Positions 1-12,333 of a DNA stretch of 64,000 nucleotides are shown one piece after another. This DNA is from Hsuehochloa calcarea. Its lineage: Eukaryota > Streptophyta > Magnoliopsida > Poales > Poaceae. Below the pieces are notes generated by a model. It did no database searches. It was not told the DNA's origin and worked only from the letters and a program-made list of their open reading frames with translations. The position numbers and the translations under genes are program-made. Where the stretch lies: assembly GCA_036346395.1 (NCBI GenBank), contig CM070601.1, positions 6,765,383 to 6,829,382 on the forward strand, written 5' to 3'. The stretch's first letter is position 1; each line of letters starts with the position of its first letter.

Positions 1-242
1 CTGTAAACATGTGCGTTCAGCTGTGCTAATTGGCTAGCTATATAGCCTATAGCTAGGCTATTAGCACCTACTCGAGTTCGATCGACTCATCTGTACAGTG
101 CACGCAAAAGTTTGGACACGTTATTAGTTATAGAGCTGCATGTTTGCATCACCTAGCCGGATCAATCCTGCATCAATTCAGATCGCCATGATTACTCTTA
201 CAGTGAATAAGTGAAAGATGTTAGAGCTCAATGCTTGATTTA
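1..242. other. Intergenic, nothing recognised
   Basis: I see no coding frame, repeat structure or RNA gene here. The stretch ends at the tta target-site duplication of the adjoining transposon. Confidence 0.4.
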
Positions 243-2525
243 GGCCCGATTTGTTACAGCTTCCGCTTCCGACTTTGTCCAGAAAAACCGGAAGCCGTCC
301 CAAATGGCAGCTTCTTACACCCGCTTTTCACAGAAGCCGCTTCCGATTACAACGCGTGTAAGCTAAAAGCGATAAGCGCCCACGGGGAGCTTCCGCAGCT
401 TCCCGTAAACTCGATTCCCAAATTACCACCGAAGTTCGAGGGTAATTACCCGCAAATTGCCACTACATAAAAGCCCCCCGACGTCCGCTCAGCTCCCTCC
501 TCCCACACCCGCTCTCACGCCGGCCCGCCTCCTCCTCCCCCGGCTCCATCCTCCCCGGCACTCCTCATCCTCCTAGATCTAGATCACCCCGCCGCACCTC
601 CTTCGGCTCCATCTCTGACAATCCCCGGTGCCTCCTCCTCCGGCTCCATCCCCGACCATCCCTCGGCGCCTCCAGATCCGCACCGCTCACCCTCCCCCTC
701 CCCCGTGCGCCTCCTTCTCCCACACGCCGCTCAGCCTCCTCCTCCCGCGCCAGCCTCCTCCTCCTCAGACGCCGGCCCCCACCTCCTCCAGCGCAAGCAT
801 CGCCGCCCTCCTCCTCCCCACTCGCCACCGACCCTTCTCCTCTGCAACAATTTATTATGCGAAAACATGGTTCACTCATTCTTGCAAGCTTCATGTGATC
901 TAAACATTTCTTTTCAAGATTACTGGTAGTGGTAGTACCATGAGTCCATCACATAGTTCAAGATTACTGGTAGTGGTTCACTCATTTTCAAGATTGCTGG
1001 ATGCTTTCATTTAGGTTACATGTAGATAAAATCTTTCGGTTAATTGATGGACCAGAATACTTATTTTCATGCCCATGTGGACGCTTTCATTTGTGTAGTT
1101 GCTATCCATATTCATTACAGAAAAGAGTGAAGCCAACATCTTTGAGAAGAAATATTCTTCGCTACGTCTGTGTGATAGAAAGCACATAGTATGTATCCAG
1201 CCCATTGTGATTATGGTTTTACAATCTCCATTTGCATTATTAACCAGTGTATTTACATTTTTTTTAAGCAAGCTTTCCATTTGCAAGCTTGTTTGTGTGT
1301 TGTCTATTTTGATGATCAAGATGGTAACTATCTACCTTCCAATTGCATACGGGAATAATTCATGCATTCAATTGCTAGTACGAATTTTTCAATGGCCATT
1401 GACTCATTGTATATTAATGAATGTATCACCTGCAAGTTTTATGAAATAGGTACAGTTGACTTGAGATATTTTCATTTCATTTCATTTGCGGTTCTCCTAG
1501 GCTGTGTAGTTCAGTGACTCAGTTATCCTCTCTTCTGAACTTTGTAATTCAGGATTTAGCGGACACAGCCATTGACATGATATAATTTTGTTATATTATA
1601 TTATAGTTGCAATTTTAGTCCATGGTGATTTTCGGCTCAAAAAGTGGTAATTTCATGTTGGGATCAGAGTGTTTCCTAATTATTTGGCACTGATTCTCAT
1701 TTCTTTTGTTCTATTAGAAACTTTAGCATTATTTTTTCTTATTTTTCTTTGCTACTTCTTTATTTTTAGGGTACGTGTGAGGGTGGGGGTGCCTAACACT
1801 ACTGATGCTGATACCAAGCCCGAAAAAAAGTGGAGGGGGACATGAATTATTCAAAGTCTGTAATAAAGAAACAACATATCATATCCTATTTTTTCCTTTT
1901 TTTCTGTCATAAATATATTACTTTATTGTATTAAGTTATTTATTTAGTAATTGTTCATTGTGATAATTGTTTTTAATAATTAAGTGTTGTAATAATTGTT
2001 TTTAATAATTATGTATTTATTCATTGTTTTAATAATTATTTGTTGTAATAATTATTTATGTAATAACGTTTATTGCAATAATTGTCTCTAATTACGTTAA
2101 TTGCGGTATATTGTGTTGATTGGGTATATTATCATTAATCGTCGTTATATGCATGCGATCAATTTCGATAGTCATCATTCATTGCAGTCAAATGCGTTAA
2201 TCGTCGTTAATTGCGGTAGTTTACGTCTATTGCATTATTCGTCGTTAATTATCATCAATTGTCGTTAGTTCTCGTTAAATATTGTTAATTGCATTAAACG
2301 AGATCAAAATATTGTTAATTGCGTTAAACAACATCAAACACGCTGTTACTGTCCTCATAGGTATTTAAGATATTTTTCAACTCGAAAGCTACAACCGGCC
2401 TACCTAAAAGCCACACATCCAAACATCAAACCTCTTCAGCCCAGCCGTTTAGCCCGCAGTAGTTCAGCCTTGCAGCACAGCTGGAAACCGCTTTTCAAGA
2501 AAACCCAGCCATTCCAAATAGGCCC
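243..2525. mobile_element. PIF/Harbinger (Tourist-like) non-autonomous element
   Basis: The element starts ggcccgatttgttacagct; the reverse complement of its other end reads gggcctatttggaatggct, an imperfect 19-bp terminal inverted repeat. A 3-bp direct repeat tta lies immediately outside both ends (240-242 and 2526-2528). TTA duplications with GGGCC-type termini are the hallmark of PIF/Harbinger and Tourist elements. At about 2.28 kb it is long for a MITE, but it has no transposase frame. The left part (about 480-840) is extremely pyrimidine-rich (cctcctcc runs). The right part (about 1900-2340) is AT-rich, built from repeated taataattgttt and gcgttaatcgtcgttaattg units. The GC-rich block may be captured host sequence. 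Confidence 0.75.
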
Positions 2526-3614
2526 TTACTATTGCTTTCATGACGGCTTTGGGTAGTCACGGAATATCAGAATTCTCATAGCGCGATTCGGCCATGGCTA
2601 ACCTAGCCCAAGGCCAACCTGGACCTGAAAATCCCAGCCCACTCGACCCGACAAACAACTTGCAAGGACCTTGCAAGGATTTTTCATCGGAAAATACCAT
2701 TGTGTTCTTTTTTAGATATCGTTTTAAAATATGTTCTATTAATATTTCAAAAACTTTGGACCGCTAATATACACAAAAGTATTTGGATTTTTTACATGGG
2801 AATGTTATCACTGGATTCATCGTAAAAATACTTTCATATTATTGTATTTTTATAATTTTTACTAACATATAATTAAAAAATAATCATCAAATATGTGTAT
2901 AGGAGACTGTATCGATGTCTGGAACACGAGTAAAAAGAACGGAGGTGGCAGACTAGTAGTACATAAGTCAATACCTTATTCACTCTTGCGCTCCTGCCCT
3001 AGCCCGGCCCGGCCTAACCACGGGATGGCAGGAGGACTGGAGGAGCCAGTGAGGTGTTGGCTCATGGGAACCAACCTGTGCCATCTTTTTATTATTATTG
3101 AGGCGTGCGTACGCCCCCCTTCCTTCCATGCCTCTTGGTCAAGCCAGCCGGGCCAGGCAGCCAGCAGGTGCCCAATAAAATCACAAGTCACGTTAGGTCA
3201 TCTACACAGCATTACTACATGCTATACATTGCCATTGCTAGCTAGCCCCTTGCTCACTCCCACAGCCAGCCATCAGGCAGTCACTCCCCTCTAGCTACCG
3301 CACACGGTGCCCCTACTCTCCTAACTTGCTACTACCATTACTACTACTTCTTCCCAATCACATCTCTCTCTCTCTCTCTCTTCTAAAGCGTGTGTGCCTG
3401 TGACTGACTGACTGGCACGCACGCACGAACGCTTGGAAGCAAATCAGATTCAGATCGATATATCACCGGCTGCTTGTGGTTGTAGCCATTGCAAGCTACC
3501 CAGGTTTGATCTCGGTTCTTGGACTGCGCTTCAGCTAGCTAGCTAGCCTGCCGTCCTGGAGCCTTTGCGCCGGCACCTTGTTGGAGTTCCGTGTGCTGAT
3601 CTTCTTCCACGGAG
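2526..3614 (+). other. Upstream and 5' leader region of the EPFL gene
   Basis: No gene is seen here. Sequence from about 3150 onward, with CT-rich runs and a microsatellite at 3362-3382, is consistent with promoter and 5' UTR of the gene whose ATG is at 3615. I could not pick a convincing TATA box. Confidence 0.35.
3362..3382. repeat. (CT)n microsatellite in probable 5' UTR
   Basis: An uninterrupted tct/ct dinucleotide run lies about 230 bp upstream of the EPFL start codon. CT-rich leaders are common in grass genes; the length is likely polymorphic. Confidence 0.8.
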
Positions 3615-4544
3615 ATGGGCGTCGTGAGCTGCCGGAGCTGGGGCTGGTGGCGCCGCCTCGCCGTCGTCTTCTTCGCCGTGGCCATTGGTAAGTGCAAAGA
3701 CTAGCTAGCTCTTCTTTCTTAGTATCCTTTTAAATCTGAGTGTGTACTGTGTAGTCTTCTTGATCTTCGTGTTTAGTTGCTCTCTTTTCCTTTTCCCCTT
3801 TGATGTCTTTTTTTAATGGGGTTTGGGTCTTGGGAGATTAATAAAGGTTATCTTTTAGGTTCATCTATAGCGAGCTCTAAACAATTTTTTTTACATTCCA
3901 TTAGGTCTAGCTAGCTAGTTTCATGTACGCTCCTACATTTCTCTCTCAAGAATCCTTATTTAAGTGTTGTTCTTGTGATTAGCACGCGGTCTCTGACTCT
4001 ACTCGCTAGTATAAGTAACCAACTCGCTAGTATAAGTAACCAAGGGCTCTCTATCTTTCTCATCCCTTTGCAAACTACTACTTACTGAGCAAATCTTAGG
4101 GCTTATTTGCATAGAACACTGGATCGATTGCTGTAGGAATTTTGGAGTAAAGGAAACATAAGCACTAGCTATTGAATCATCATTTATCAATATTATCTTC
4201 TCTTGTTCCTTGATGCAAAAGCCAGTGTAGCTCTTGCTTGCAAAGCTCCAATCACTCTCCCTCTCTGCTAAAATTAGCTTGCGAAGCTCTCTCCATTAAT
4301 TCTTCCACCATGCATGCACTAAACTAGCTCAGCAATATAGTTAAGAATGTAATTTGTCCAAACACCAACTTGCTTCTTCTTGCTGCCCTTTTTTCTCCCA
4401 TCCTAGAGAAAGAAGTAAAGAATAACAAGGGAGATTTTTCTTGGCTAATTAAATTCATTAACAAATCATTATATGACTATCGCCCACTGTCAAGACGTAA
4501 TCCTATACTATCTGCTTCCTAAAACCCCTTAGTAAAATAGTAGC

Positions 4545-4577
<33 letters not shown>

Positions 4578-5752
4578 TCTGGTCTTCACCAACCAATGCC
4601 TTTTCTCCTGTAGTCCTGGGTGTCCCCACTCTGGCACGCTGGTCCAAGAAAAGCATACAAGATCTAATTTATTGTTCATGCACATATACGACATCAACTT
4701 TAGTGCAGGAGAAGAGAATCTCCCAAAAACCCAATTCAACACGTACGTACCAACCAGCCACAAATACGTTTTGGTCTCACTCCCTTAACGTTTTGGGCAC
4801 CAACAATATGCTCCCTACCACCCTAACGACCCAATCTAAATTACTAGCAATTCATCACAAGATTATACCTGTGCTCATTAACCATGCACACTAGTAGTTA
4901 GCAAACTAATTCCATCAACCATAATTAGAAATGTATCAAATGATAGTACTACGGGGATGTTTGGTTCACGGCCCAATGAATCAAGCTAAAACTTAGGTAA
5001 AACCAAAATTTGACAAAAAAAAATGTTGTTTGGATTACAGCTAAACCAAAATTGCTAAGCGATTTCATCTCCTTTGGATTGTACGTGTGAAATGTTGTTT
5101 GGATTACAGCTAAACCAAATTTGCTAAGCGATTTCATCTCCTTTGGATTGCACGTGTGCGACATTGGATTTTATTTGCATTGCTAAATTTTTGTTGTCAC
5201 TATCAAATATTAGTAACAAACCAAACCATTATCCGATTATCATTGACGCTACCAAAACTTGGTTTGGTTGATATTGGTAACATACCAAACAAGCGGTAGG
5301 ATAGTTCAACCGGTGTATTGGGGACGAAATCTATTCCCAACGCACATAAGCGTTGGTCAGGTTATTTGTTGATTTTCTGGGATTTCAATGAATCGTTTTA
5401 GAAGACAGTAATTATATGAATGTATTTGTGTTATAATGAAGTTCTAACACGTACGTGCATTGTGTCGGTGAATACGCTAGTTGTCACTGCAGGGAGGCCA
5501 GTCCGTGTACCAGCAGCAGTACTGCACAGGAGGATAATACACTCATCGTCGACGACGGACGGCACCACGCCGGTGGCTCGCCGGCGGCTGATGGGGCCGG
5601 GGTCGTCGCCGCCGACGTGCCGGGCGCGGTGCGGGCGGTGCACGCCGTGCCAGGCGGTGCGCGTGGCGATCCAGCCGGGGGTCGGCACCCAGTGGGAGTA
5701 CTACCCAGAGGTGTGGCGCTGCAAGTGCGGCAGTAAGCTCTTCATGCCGTGA
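3615..5752 (+). CDS. EPIDERMAL PATTERNING FACTOR-like peptide, EPFL4/5/6 type
   Basis: Exon 1 is 3615-3687 and exon 2 is 5493-5752. The 1805-bp intron (gtaagt donor, tgcag acceptor, phase 1) joins in frame to give 110 residues. Residues 1-25 form a signal peptide: basic/Trp segment, then LAVVFFAVAI. The mature C-terminal region (about 59-110) carries six cysteines at 67, 71, 74, 77, 101 and 103 in the pattern CxxxCxxCxxC...CxC, with GPGSSPP before and EYYPEVWRCKCG and a KLFMP end after. That arrangement matches the EPFL4/5/6 (CHALLAH) branch. Family knowledge: these secreted peptides bind ERECTA-family receptor kinases with or without TOO MANY MOUTHS and control organ growth and stomatal patterning. 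A basic RRR at 54-56 may mark processing. The start is the only ATG giving a signal peptide. It appears intact. Confidence 0.9.
4544..4570. repeat. (CT)n microsatellite in EPFL intron
   Basis: A pure ct dinucleotide run of about 27 bp lies inside the EPFL intron. Confidence 0.85.
4955..5297. mobile_element. Probable MITE in EPFL intron with internal tandem repeat
   Basis: The left end reads gatgtttggttca and the reverse complement of the right end reads cttgtttggtatg, a weak inverted repeat of the kind seen at many grass MITE ends. Inside are two adjacent 69-bp copies, 5021-5089 and 5090-5158, which differ at only two positions by eye. I could not define a target-site duplication, so the boundaries are approximate. 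Confidence 0.45.
5021..5158. repeat. 69-bp tandem duplication
   Basis: Two consecutive 69-bp units, each beginning aaatgttgtttggattacag and ending cacgtgtg or tacgtgtg, lie inside the probable intronic MITE. Two mismatches indicate a recent duplication. Confidence 0.9.
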
Positions 5753-6156
5753 ACGACACCGCGTCACGTCCGGCCGGCGACGTACGGGCGCCGTGTTACT
5801 ACTATTTGATCAGTAGCGTAATTTTGAAAGGTATAAAGAGAGAGAGAGAGAGAGAGAGGTGGATTAAAGGTTGTTTCCTGGTGAATAATTAGTGAATTAG
5901 GCGTGCGTGTGCATGATCGGTCGAGTTGGTCCTTGTAATGTTTGTATATGCAAATTAAGATCTGAATTTTACTTATGTTCTTCTTTCCTCTGAACTATTT
6001 TTCCTTTTATTTGACAGTAGAGGCATTGTACATTATGGTGGTTTGATTTGTCACTACTGTACTTTTACATGGGGAATTAGCTATATAGTAGTACTGGTAT
6101 ATCTTAATCAAGATTGTAGGAGTAAACTTATGTTTCTTTATTTTGCATAATTTGTA
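5753..6156 (+). other. 3' flank of EPFL with (AG)n repeat
   Basis: No coding sequence. It contains an ag microsatellite at about 5837-5859, in what is probably the EPFL 3' UTR, followed by AT-rich sequence. Confidence 0.5.
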
Positions 6157-6388
6157 CTTCCTCCGTGATTTTTATAATGCGCGGTTCGACTTGGTGCGGT
6201 CTTCGAACTGTTTTTGTTTTTACACTACTTTGTTCGTAGTTACAAAATTATAATCATAAGAAAGTGCTTTCAAATACGAATCTATCACTTTTGTGTCACA
6301 AGATCTATATATTATTGGACCAAGTCAAAGTTTACGGACTTTAAATCTTGAAACGTGTGGGCGCCTTAAAAAAAATCAACGGAGGGAG
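6157..6388. mobile_element. Stowaway-type MITE
   Basis: The left end is cttcctccgtgatttttata; the reverse complement of the right end is ctccctccgttgattttttt. The element is flanked by ta on both sides (6155-6156 and 6389-6390). The CTCCCTCCGT terminus, TA duplication and 232-bp length are diagnostic of Stowaway (Tc1/mariner-derived) elements. It lies about 400 bp 3' of the EPFL stop codon. Confidence 0.9.
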
Positions 6389-6899
6389 TACCTGGAAGGA
6401 TATTTGACGAATTAGGCAACCTAAATCATTCTGGATCTGAGTCCTAATTTGTTCTATTGTATTGCACGACCGGTGATATGAATTTGTTGTCTTTTTTTTA
6501 GGTCACTCAGAGAGATCACATGGATTGTGTAACATTGTAATGTGTAGTATATAAACTATATATCCTGATATTTTCTTACATGCATGTACTTACCTCAAGA
6601 TCATGGCATGGAGCAAACTTTTCATATTCTATATATGATGCATCCATGCATTGTCAGCTGTATGTTGCAATTCGCTAATGCTCTGACTTCTGTGCATGCT
6701 TGTATGTCTGGTCTCTGGGGTAGTACTGTGTCTGCCCCATAGAAGTGTTCATTTTGATACACAAAAAGCTAAAGCATGCATTGCAAAAGACAAGGCACCA
6801 TTGAAGACAATTGCAAAGAAAGAGCTTGGAGACCAGGCATCCTTTTCTGCCGGCCGGCACATGATTCTACCGTGCAATCCTACTGTACACCCGGAGAAA

Positions 6900-7032
6900 A
6901 CTTGTACAAGGTATGGTTTTCACGTAAAGACATAGCCCTCAACCGTCGTATCAACGAATCGAAGAAAACAACTTTGTATAAGACATGGTCTTCATGTGCG
7001 AAAATAGTTCTCAACCGTTGTATCACCGAATC
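6900..7032. repeat. Degenerate direct repeat of about 61 bp
   Basis: Segments 6900-6960 and 6972-7032 align end to end: both carry a tgta(c/t)aag start, a tggt(t/c)ttca core and a ctcaaccg...gtatca..gaatc end. A long open frame crosses this region, but its product looks like nothing known and is probably fortuitous. Confidence 0.65.
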
Positions 7033-7299
7033 AGACGGTCGAGAAGCATGTCGTCGTTGTGTTGTCATGAGAGAGGAAAAACAAATGCACGACTGTTTGG
7101 GCATGATTAAAAACTTTGGCTTCAAGTGCCATCTTCTCCGGGATTTGACGTGTAGCCAGCTGCTCGGGTTCAAAGCTTGCCTCACTCCCATGATCAAGCC
7201 CATGGCATTGCACACTTTATTCCTTCCTCCCTTTCTTTCTTTCACTTGGTCCAAGTGTTCGACACGATCGACGACTTTCATGTGATGCTCACCACATTG

Positions 7300-10070
7300 A
7301 TCTCCTTATGTTAAGCTCCCTAGCTTTTTACTCATCAACCCATAGCTTTTGCTTCTCTCTTGTTTTGACATATTTCTGCTTTGTTTGTTTATTTCTCTTA
7401 GCATATCTAGGATCTAATGGTCACAAAGAAATTGCTAAAAAAACTAAAAAAATAGGCTCGGTCAAAAAAGGAGCTAGCCTAGTCCGAGACGCGCTCATGC
7501 CACCACCCATATATAGAGGCAGATCAATATTGAGAGAGATTCAGAAGCATTTGATCATGGGAGTACTTCTACCATTCTAGAGTTGAACATTTCACTGGCT
7601 AGCTAGATTACATTATTAACAGAAAAGCCACGGTTCGGTTCTTCTCGTTGTTTGACCTTCGGTTATTAGGGTAGCCCGTAAGCAGGCCAGGCTAGCTAGT
7701 CTAGGCCTGCATGCTTTGTACCGACCCAATAAAATTAGAGCAGAACAAACATGGTTGGTAGCTTTTAAGGTAAGCTTGGACCAAGCTCAACACCCTGACA
7801 AATTCTCATTCTGCTACGTCCTGCTGTAGATATTCTTGAAACGCAATGTGCTGGAATAACACTGAAATTTCACACCAAACAATATAACTCCTACCTTTAA
7901 AATTGGGCAAATTTCTTATATACCACCGAAAGTTTGCAGCGTCCTTTATATGTCGTTCATTGTTTCACTGACACATCAGTCTCGATCCCACATGTCAGTA
8001 ACACAATCAGTGATTTTGCAAAATACAGTGGTACAAACGGAAGACAGACGGAGCATGATGGCCCTCAAGATGGTCGTGTTCGCAGTGCACGTCCCAAGAC
8101 AAACACGATGAAAGCAACCAAACGCCATGAGTCGCTGTTCATCTCCAATACATTGCTTTGGCCTTTCTGTTCCATCTATATTGATTTTCTATAAATATGC
8201 AGCTTGTCATGGCAGCTAGCTAGCTACGTACGGCCTTTGCCATCCCCTGTAGACGAGTAAACGACCGTATCGATCGGCAACAGCACAGAGACTACTGATA
8301 CGATCTACTCTCGAGTCTCGAACCTCAAGCAAGACAAGACGTGCAAATCTCCTCGTGCGATCGTATATTTATTCCACGCGTCCGAAATGCTACGCGTACA
8401 GAAGATTTCTTATGACATCTCTTACAAGGGCTCTGGGGGATGAGTCTCACGGAGGCCCTCTCCTATAAAATTTATTTTCGCATCTTTTTCCTACAAATTC
8501 TACCTCAGTCAGCCTTTGTTTGTACAAGTTTTATACGTATCTTAAACTCGCTACTCGCACGAGATAAGAAACATCTTTTGAGAAGTTTTTTTTATAGGAG
8601 TTGAGATCGAGATGCAAGACAGGTGTACTACTGAATTGAAGGCTGCACTTAATAATATGATGAAGTACTTCGGTGCTGCAACAGCAGCTCCTTTTCATCA
8701 GAAAAAAAAAAAAGCCTCGGCGTCCCTGAAAGAGACATGTATACGACCTACTTTACAATATCCTATTTCGATATGGTAGGTTCATTGATTTCAATGATCA
8801 ATAACAAGCAGGAGTTGTCTCTCTTAGCTGCTCCATATCCCCACTGCAACTCATCATGGTACACCTGTGTCTTCTCTGATGAGTGAAAGATCTATAAAAA
8901 TAATGGCGTAGATCAGATGGGCTGAGGATGGTGTCCTCATGCATGAGTCATGGACACCCCAAACTCCCGTAGCAGCGGTATCTTTGGAAAGTGTATAAAT
9001 ATCGAGTGTTTTTTAAAAAAAACTAATCTTTATATCTAAAATAACAAAAATAGCATCGCTCTACCACTGAAAAATACCATCGTAAGTCACGTGTCGCAAT
9101 CCCAGATCAGGACACTTGTCGCTGGGTGGGCTACGCGCGTTCCTGCACGGCGAGCCCCCTCGGAGTCACAATCGCTTATAAGTACGTGTTGAACGCGTAA
9201 GAGGCATTTCGCAGTCACATGTTGATCATCATTCATCGATTCATCGATTCACCGACCGATTCGAGCATAGCAGCAAACAAAACAAGCAGCGCCTGATCCT
9301 GACCTGACCTGACCTATGGCCTGCGGCTTGCGTGCCTGCAAACTGCAGCACTGCACGTACCAACCTTTTGAATGCCACGGCCATGGGTCGTCGTCACTCG
9401 TCAGGATCCTTCTCAAGTTCTCGTCACGAGAGCTAAAGAAAAAGAGGAAGAAGCGCTAGCTGCTGCGGACGTAATGCGCTCCGTACCGGCAGGCTGCAGC
9501 ACCCAAATGCGTTCCACCCACCCACACGTGGGGTGCGGACCATGCACCGCACCGGGCGGCACCGCGCGCGCCTTGCTTTTTCTCCCGTCTCGTGTGTCGC
9601 GCGCCTTGCGACCTGACTCCTGAGTCGTCGTCGTCGTCGTCGTCAGAGGCAGCACACACGAATGTGCATGTCACCCACACGGCCGGGCCGCCCCGGCCTG
9701 CCCGGCTATCCGGCCACGGTGCTGTGCAGCGTCTCCACCGCGCGCACGTACGTACCTGTGCCGCGACGAATAGCCTGCCGCGCGCTCGACGGTGGCGGCC
9801 TTGGCTCTGTCGGGTCGTCAGATGGACCTGTGCAGCGCGCGCGCAGTGATTTTTGTGTGCTAGCTACGATACGTGTTTCTGCGGTTTGTTGTTCGATCGG
9901 GACCGTCGGTGACTACCGACCGGTGGTTGTGCTGCGTGAGTCCGCCACTGGAAGTCTGGAAGGCTAGCTTCACGTGCTTTTTCTAAGAGTATTTGGTTTA
10001 ACTGGCGTGTTTTTTATTTACAGTAGTAAAAGTAGTTTTTGTTCGTACAAAATTGTAAAAAAACACATCT
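7300..10070. other. Intergenic region without a recognised gene
   Basis: I read both strands and saw no conserved protein, tRNA or clear transposon ends. About 9380-9960 is GC-rich with a gtc repeat near 9624-9644 and several medium open frames on both strands, none resembling a known family. A weak inverted similarity around 8400-8580 (agatttcttat / agatgtttcttat) could be an old MITE. Confidence 0.35.
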
Positions 10071-10269
10071 ACCGCACTCTTAGTCTACGGAAGCCACCCA
10101 CCTGCCTTGCTCCGAGACCGCGATAGAAACGTACCTGCTCGCGGCGGGAATGTGCGTAGGCCACCTTCCGTGCTCACATGCAATCTTGCCATGGATTGAG
10201 AGCGTGACAGGTGGCCTGCGACGGTCTAGGAGCGAGACAGGTGGCTTCCGCAGACTGAAAGAGCGATAG
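10071..10269. repeat. Foldback (inverted-repeat) element of about 200 bp
   Basis: The arm at about 10071-10122 (ctaccgcactcttagtctac, then ggaagccac) pairs imperfectly with about 10218-10269 (ggtggcttccgcagactgaa, then agagcgatag). Further pairing brings aggccacct near 10160 against aggtggcct near 10209. The whole segment could fold into one long hairpin. It is most simply a foldback MITE; no target duplication was established. Confidence 0.65.
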
Positions 10270-10309
10270 GGACTTCAATTTTATCATTTCAGACGCGAGG
10301 AGACTATAT

Positions 10310-11470
10310 TTGCTATTTCATTTTTGGTACGATTCCAACTTTTAGCTTCGTAGTTGGAGTGGGTGGAGTTGTGCCAAACGGAATAGCTCCACAAAATTTT
10401 TGGAGTTAGAGCAACTTAGAGCGGAGCAGACCGTAGTACAATTTTTAGAAGCGGGTGGAGCATTGCTTGAAGCGAGGAGCTAACTGTGGACCAACAAAGC
10501 AAAATACCACTAGTGGTTGAGGGAAGTTACCCACAAAATGCCCCTCCGCTAATAACCCTGCGCACCCGACACCCCTTCTCCCCTCGCACGCGTGTGTTGC
10601 TCCCGATCCCCAAATCCTCACTCCAGATAAAACCCTAGAGCTAGCGGCGATTAGGGCAGCAGCTCCCTCCCTGACGGCCCTTCCTCTTCCCCGGCGTCCT
10701 CATCTTCTCCCCTTCCTGCACCGTGTCATGTTTGAGTCATGATCTTGGTCTAGCGGGCCAGCCCAGCAAACAGAGTACCGTGTTCAGCACGGTCTGACTC
10801 AGGCACAGTAGGTACGGCCCATTTGACAAGCCTTCTTTTTCGTATCCACCCTGCTCAAGCGGTCACCTTCCCGTCGGCGGGGTAGAGTGTAACGTTGGTG
10901 GTGGTGGGGCAAGCGGCTCCCGCAGCGGCGGCACGCTGCGGCGAAGGAGGCGGCGCGGGGCAATGAAGGAGGAGGCGGCACATGACGACAGCGGCGAAGG
11001 AGGTGACACACGGAGAAGGAACGTGAGAATCCCCTATTTTTCTATATGGGTTTCACGAAGGAAAGAGGGACTTGTTGCGGCTAGCCCGCTTTTGCAAACG
11101 GTTGCCCACTAAACGTTACACGGGCAATGACGACGGCCCGCCAAGAGTTTATGCAGGATATATGGCAACCACCCGCCTGAAACTCCGCTGTCAATGGGCA
11201 TGCCAACAAAACAACAACAATAGTGACTTGCAATACTAGTACATATCACTTCTTTGGGAAAATCCCACAAAATATTTAGAAAATCTGTTTTTTAATTACC
11301 CAAACAAAGACATTAATAGTCATAAAATAAATTTATGAAGTACTTAGTTGTTTACATCAACGAAATTCCTTCAAATCACTATGTCATTTGACATGACTAA
11401 GTGTTGCCTAAGCTTCCTTTAACAAAAAAAAAACATAACCATTTGTAGTGCTTCATTGCAATCAAGTAAA
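10310..11470. other. Intergenic, MITE-like debris
   Basis: The segment contains phrases typical of grass hAT/MITE ends (for example gtgccaaacggaatagctcc near 10370 and agcgggccagcccagcaaac near 10752), but I cannot set boundaries. No gene is supported. Confidence 0.3.
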
Positions 11471-11499
11471 TCAGCTACAAAACTTCATTCAAGTTAGGC

Positions 11500-11665
11500 A
11501 TGTTGCATAATTTGCAGGAATTGAACCAGTGCCTAAGGATGCCAAGATGCATTACCACAAGACTTAATTTGAAAATGAGACTAGATAATATACATGAATT
11601 GGGCCAATGCATAAGGATGCTAAGATGCATCACCGCAAGAATTAGTTTGAAAACGTGAGAAGTTG
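11500..11665. repeat. Degenerate tandem duplication, about 78-bp period
   Basis: Two neighbouring segments share gaattg..ccagtgc/ccaatgc..taaggatgc.aagatgcat and a ttgaaaa end. In the minus frame they would encode two copies of a similar 30-residue peptide, but there is no other support for coding. Confidence 0.55.
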
Positions 11666-12333
11666 TTATCTGCAGCGAGAACAAAAAAGTGACTGTGTAT
11701 CGACTAGCTAAGCACCGTCATGGCGTCATCTGAAAAAAGGAATTTACCAGGCTAAGAGCAGTTATTCCCAGTAATAACAGATACATTTCCCCTCAAAAAC
11801 ATAATTTTGGCAAGAACTTTGCATCATGCATGTATGCATGGAAGAGTGCTGTAAATAAGTTACGGATTGATGCCGCCCAACACATCTATGGAGGCAATGA
11901 ACTTTCAATTGGTAGAGCCAAAAACAAACCCAAAATATGAAGTTATGAATTAAACTGAGTAAGAAAACTTCATTCCTAAGTATTTTACAACTACTAAAAA
12001 AACATGATGAAAAATTCATTCGTAAGTATTTTTTTCCAGGGTAGAATAAACACTGAAGTTTTATAACACGTCAATCGCTGACCGGTGACTGCCCAAAACA
12101 TTCAGTTAGTCAGACATGAGCAAGAAAACTTAATTCTGGAGTAAGTAATTCAATCAAGTCAATTATCACTATCAATTTTTTTTTCCTGAGCCAGCTATCC
12201 TTCTCCAGCTTCTTCCTATTGTATTCCTTTCTATCCCCCTCATCGGTGCGCCTCCGCTCCCCTTTCCTTAGCAAGGGCTTTTTCGATCTCCCGCGCCGCG
12301 TTCTGATGCGATGGTGTGTGCGATTGCGCAGTG

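Noticed and set aside
6776..7285. 170-codon open frame on the plus strand
   Set aside because: The product resembles no family, and it spans a degenerate tandem repeat with an overlapping minus frame of similar size. Likely chance.
8402..8590. Possible small inverted-repeat element
   Set aside because: Ends match over only about a dozen bases with gaps, and no target duplication was found.
9372..9967. Overlapping open frames in GC-rich sequence
   Set aside because: Open frames on both strands are expected at this GC content. No signal peptide, domain or splice structure supports a gene.
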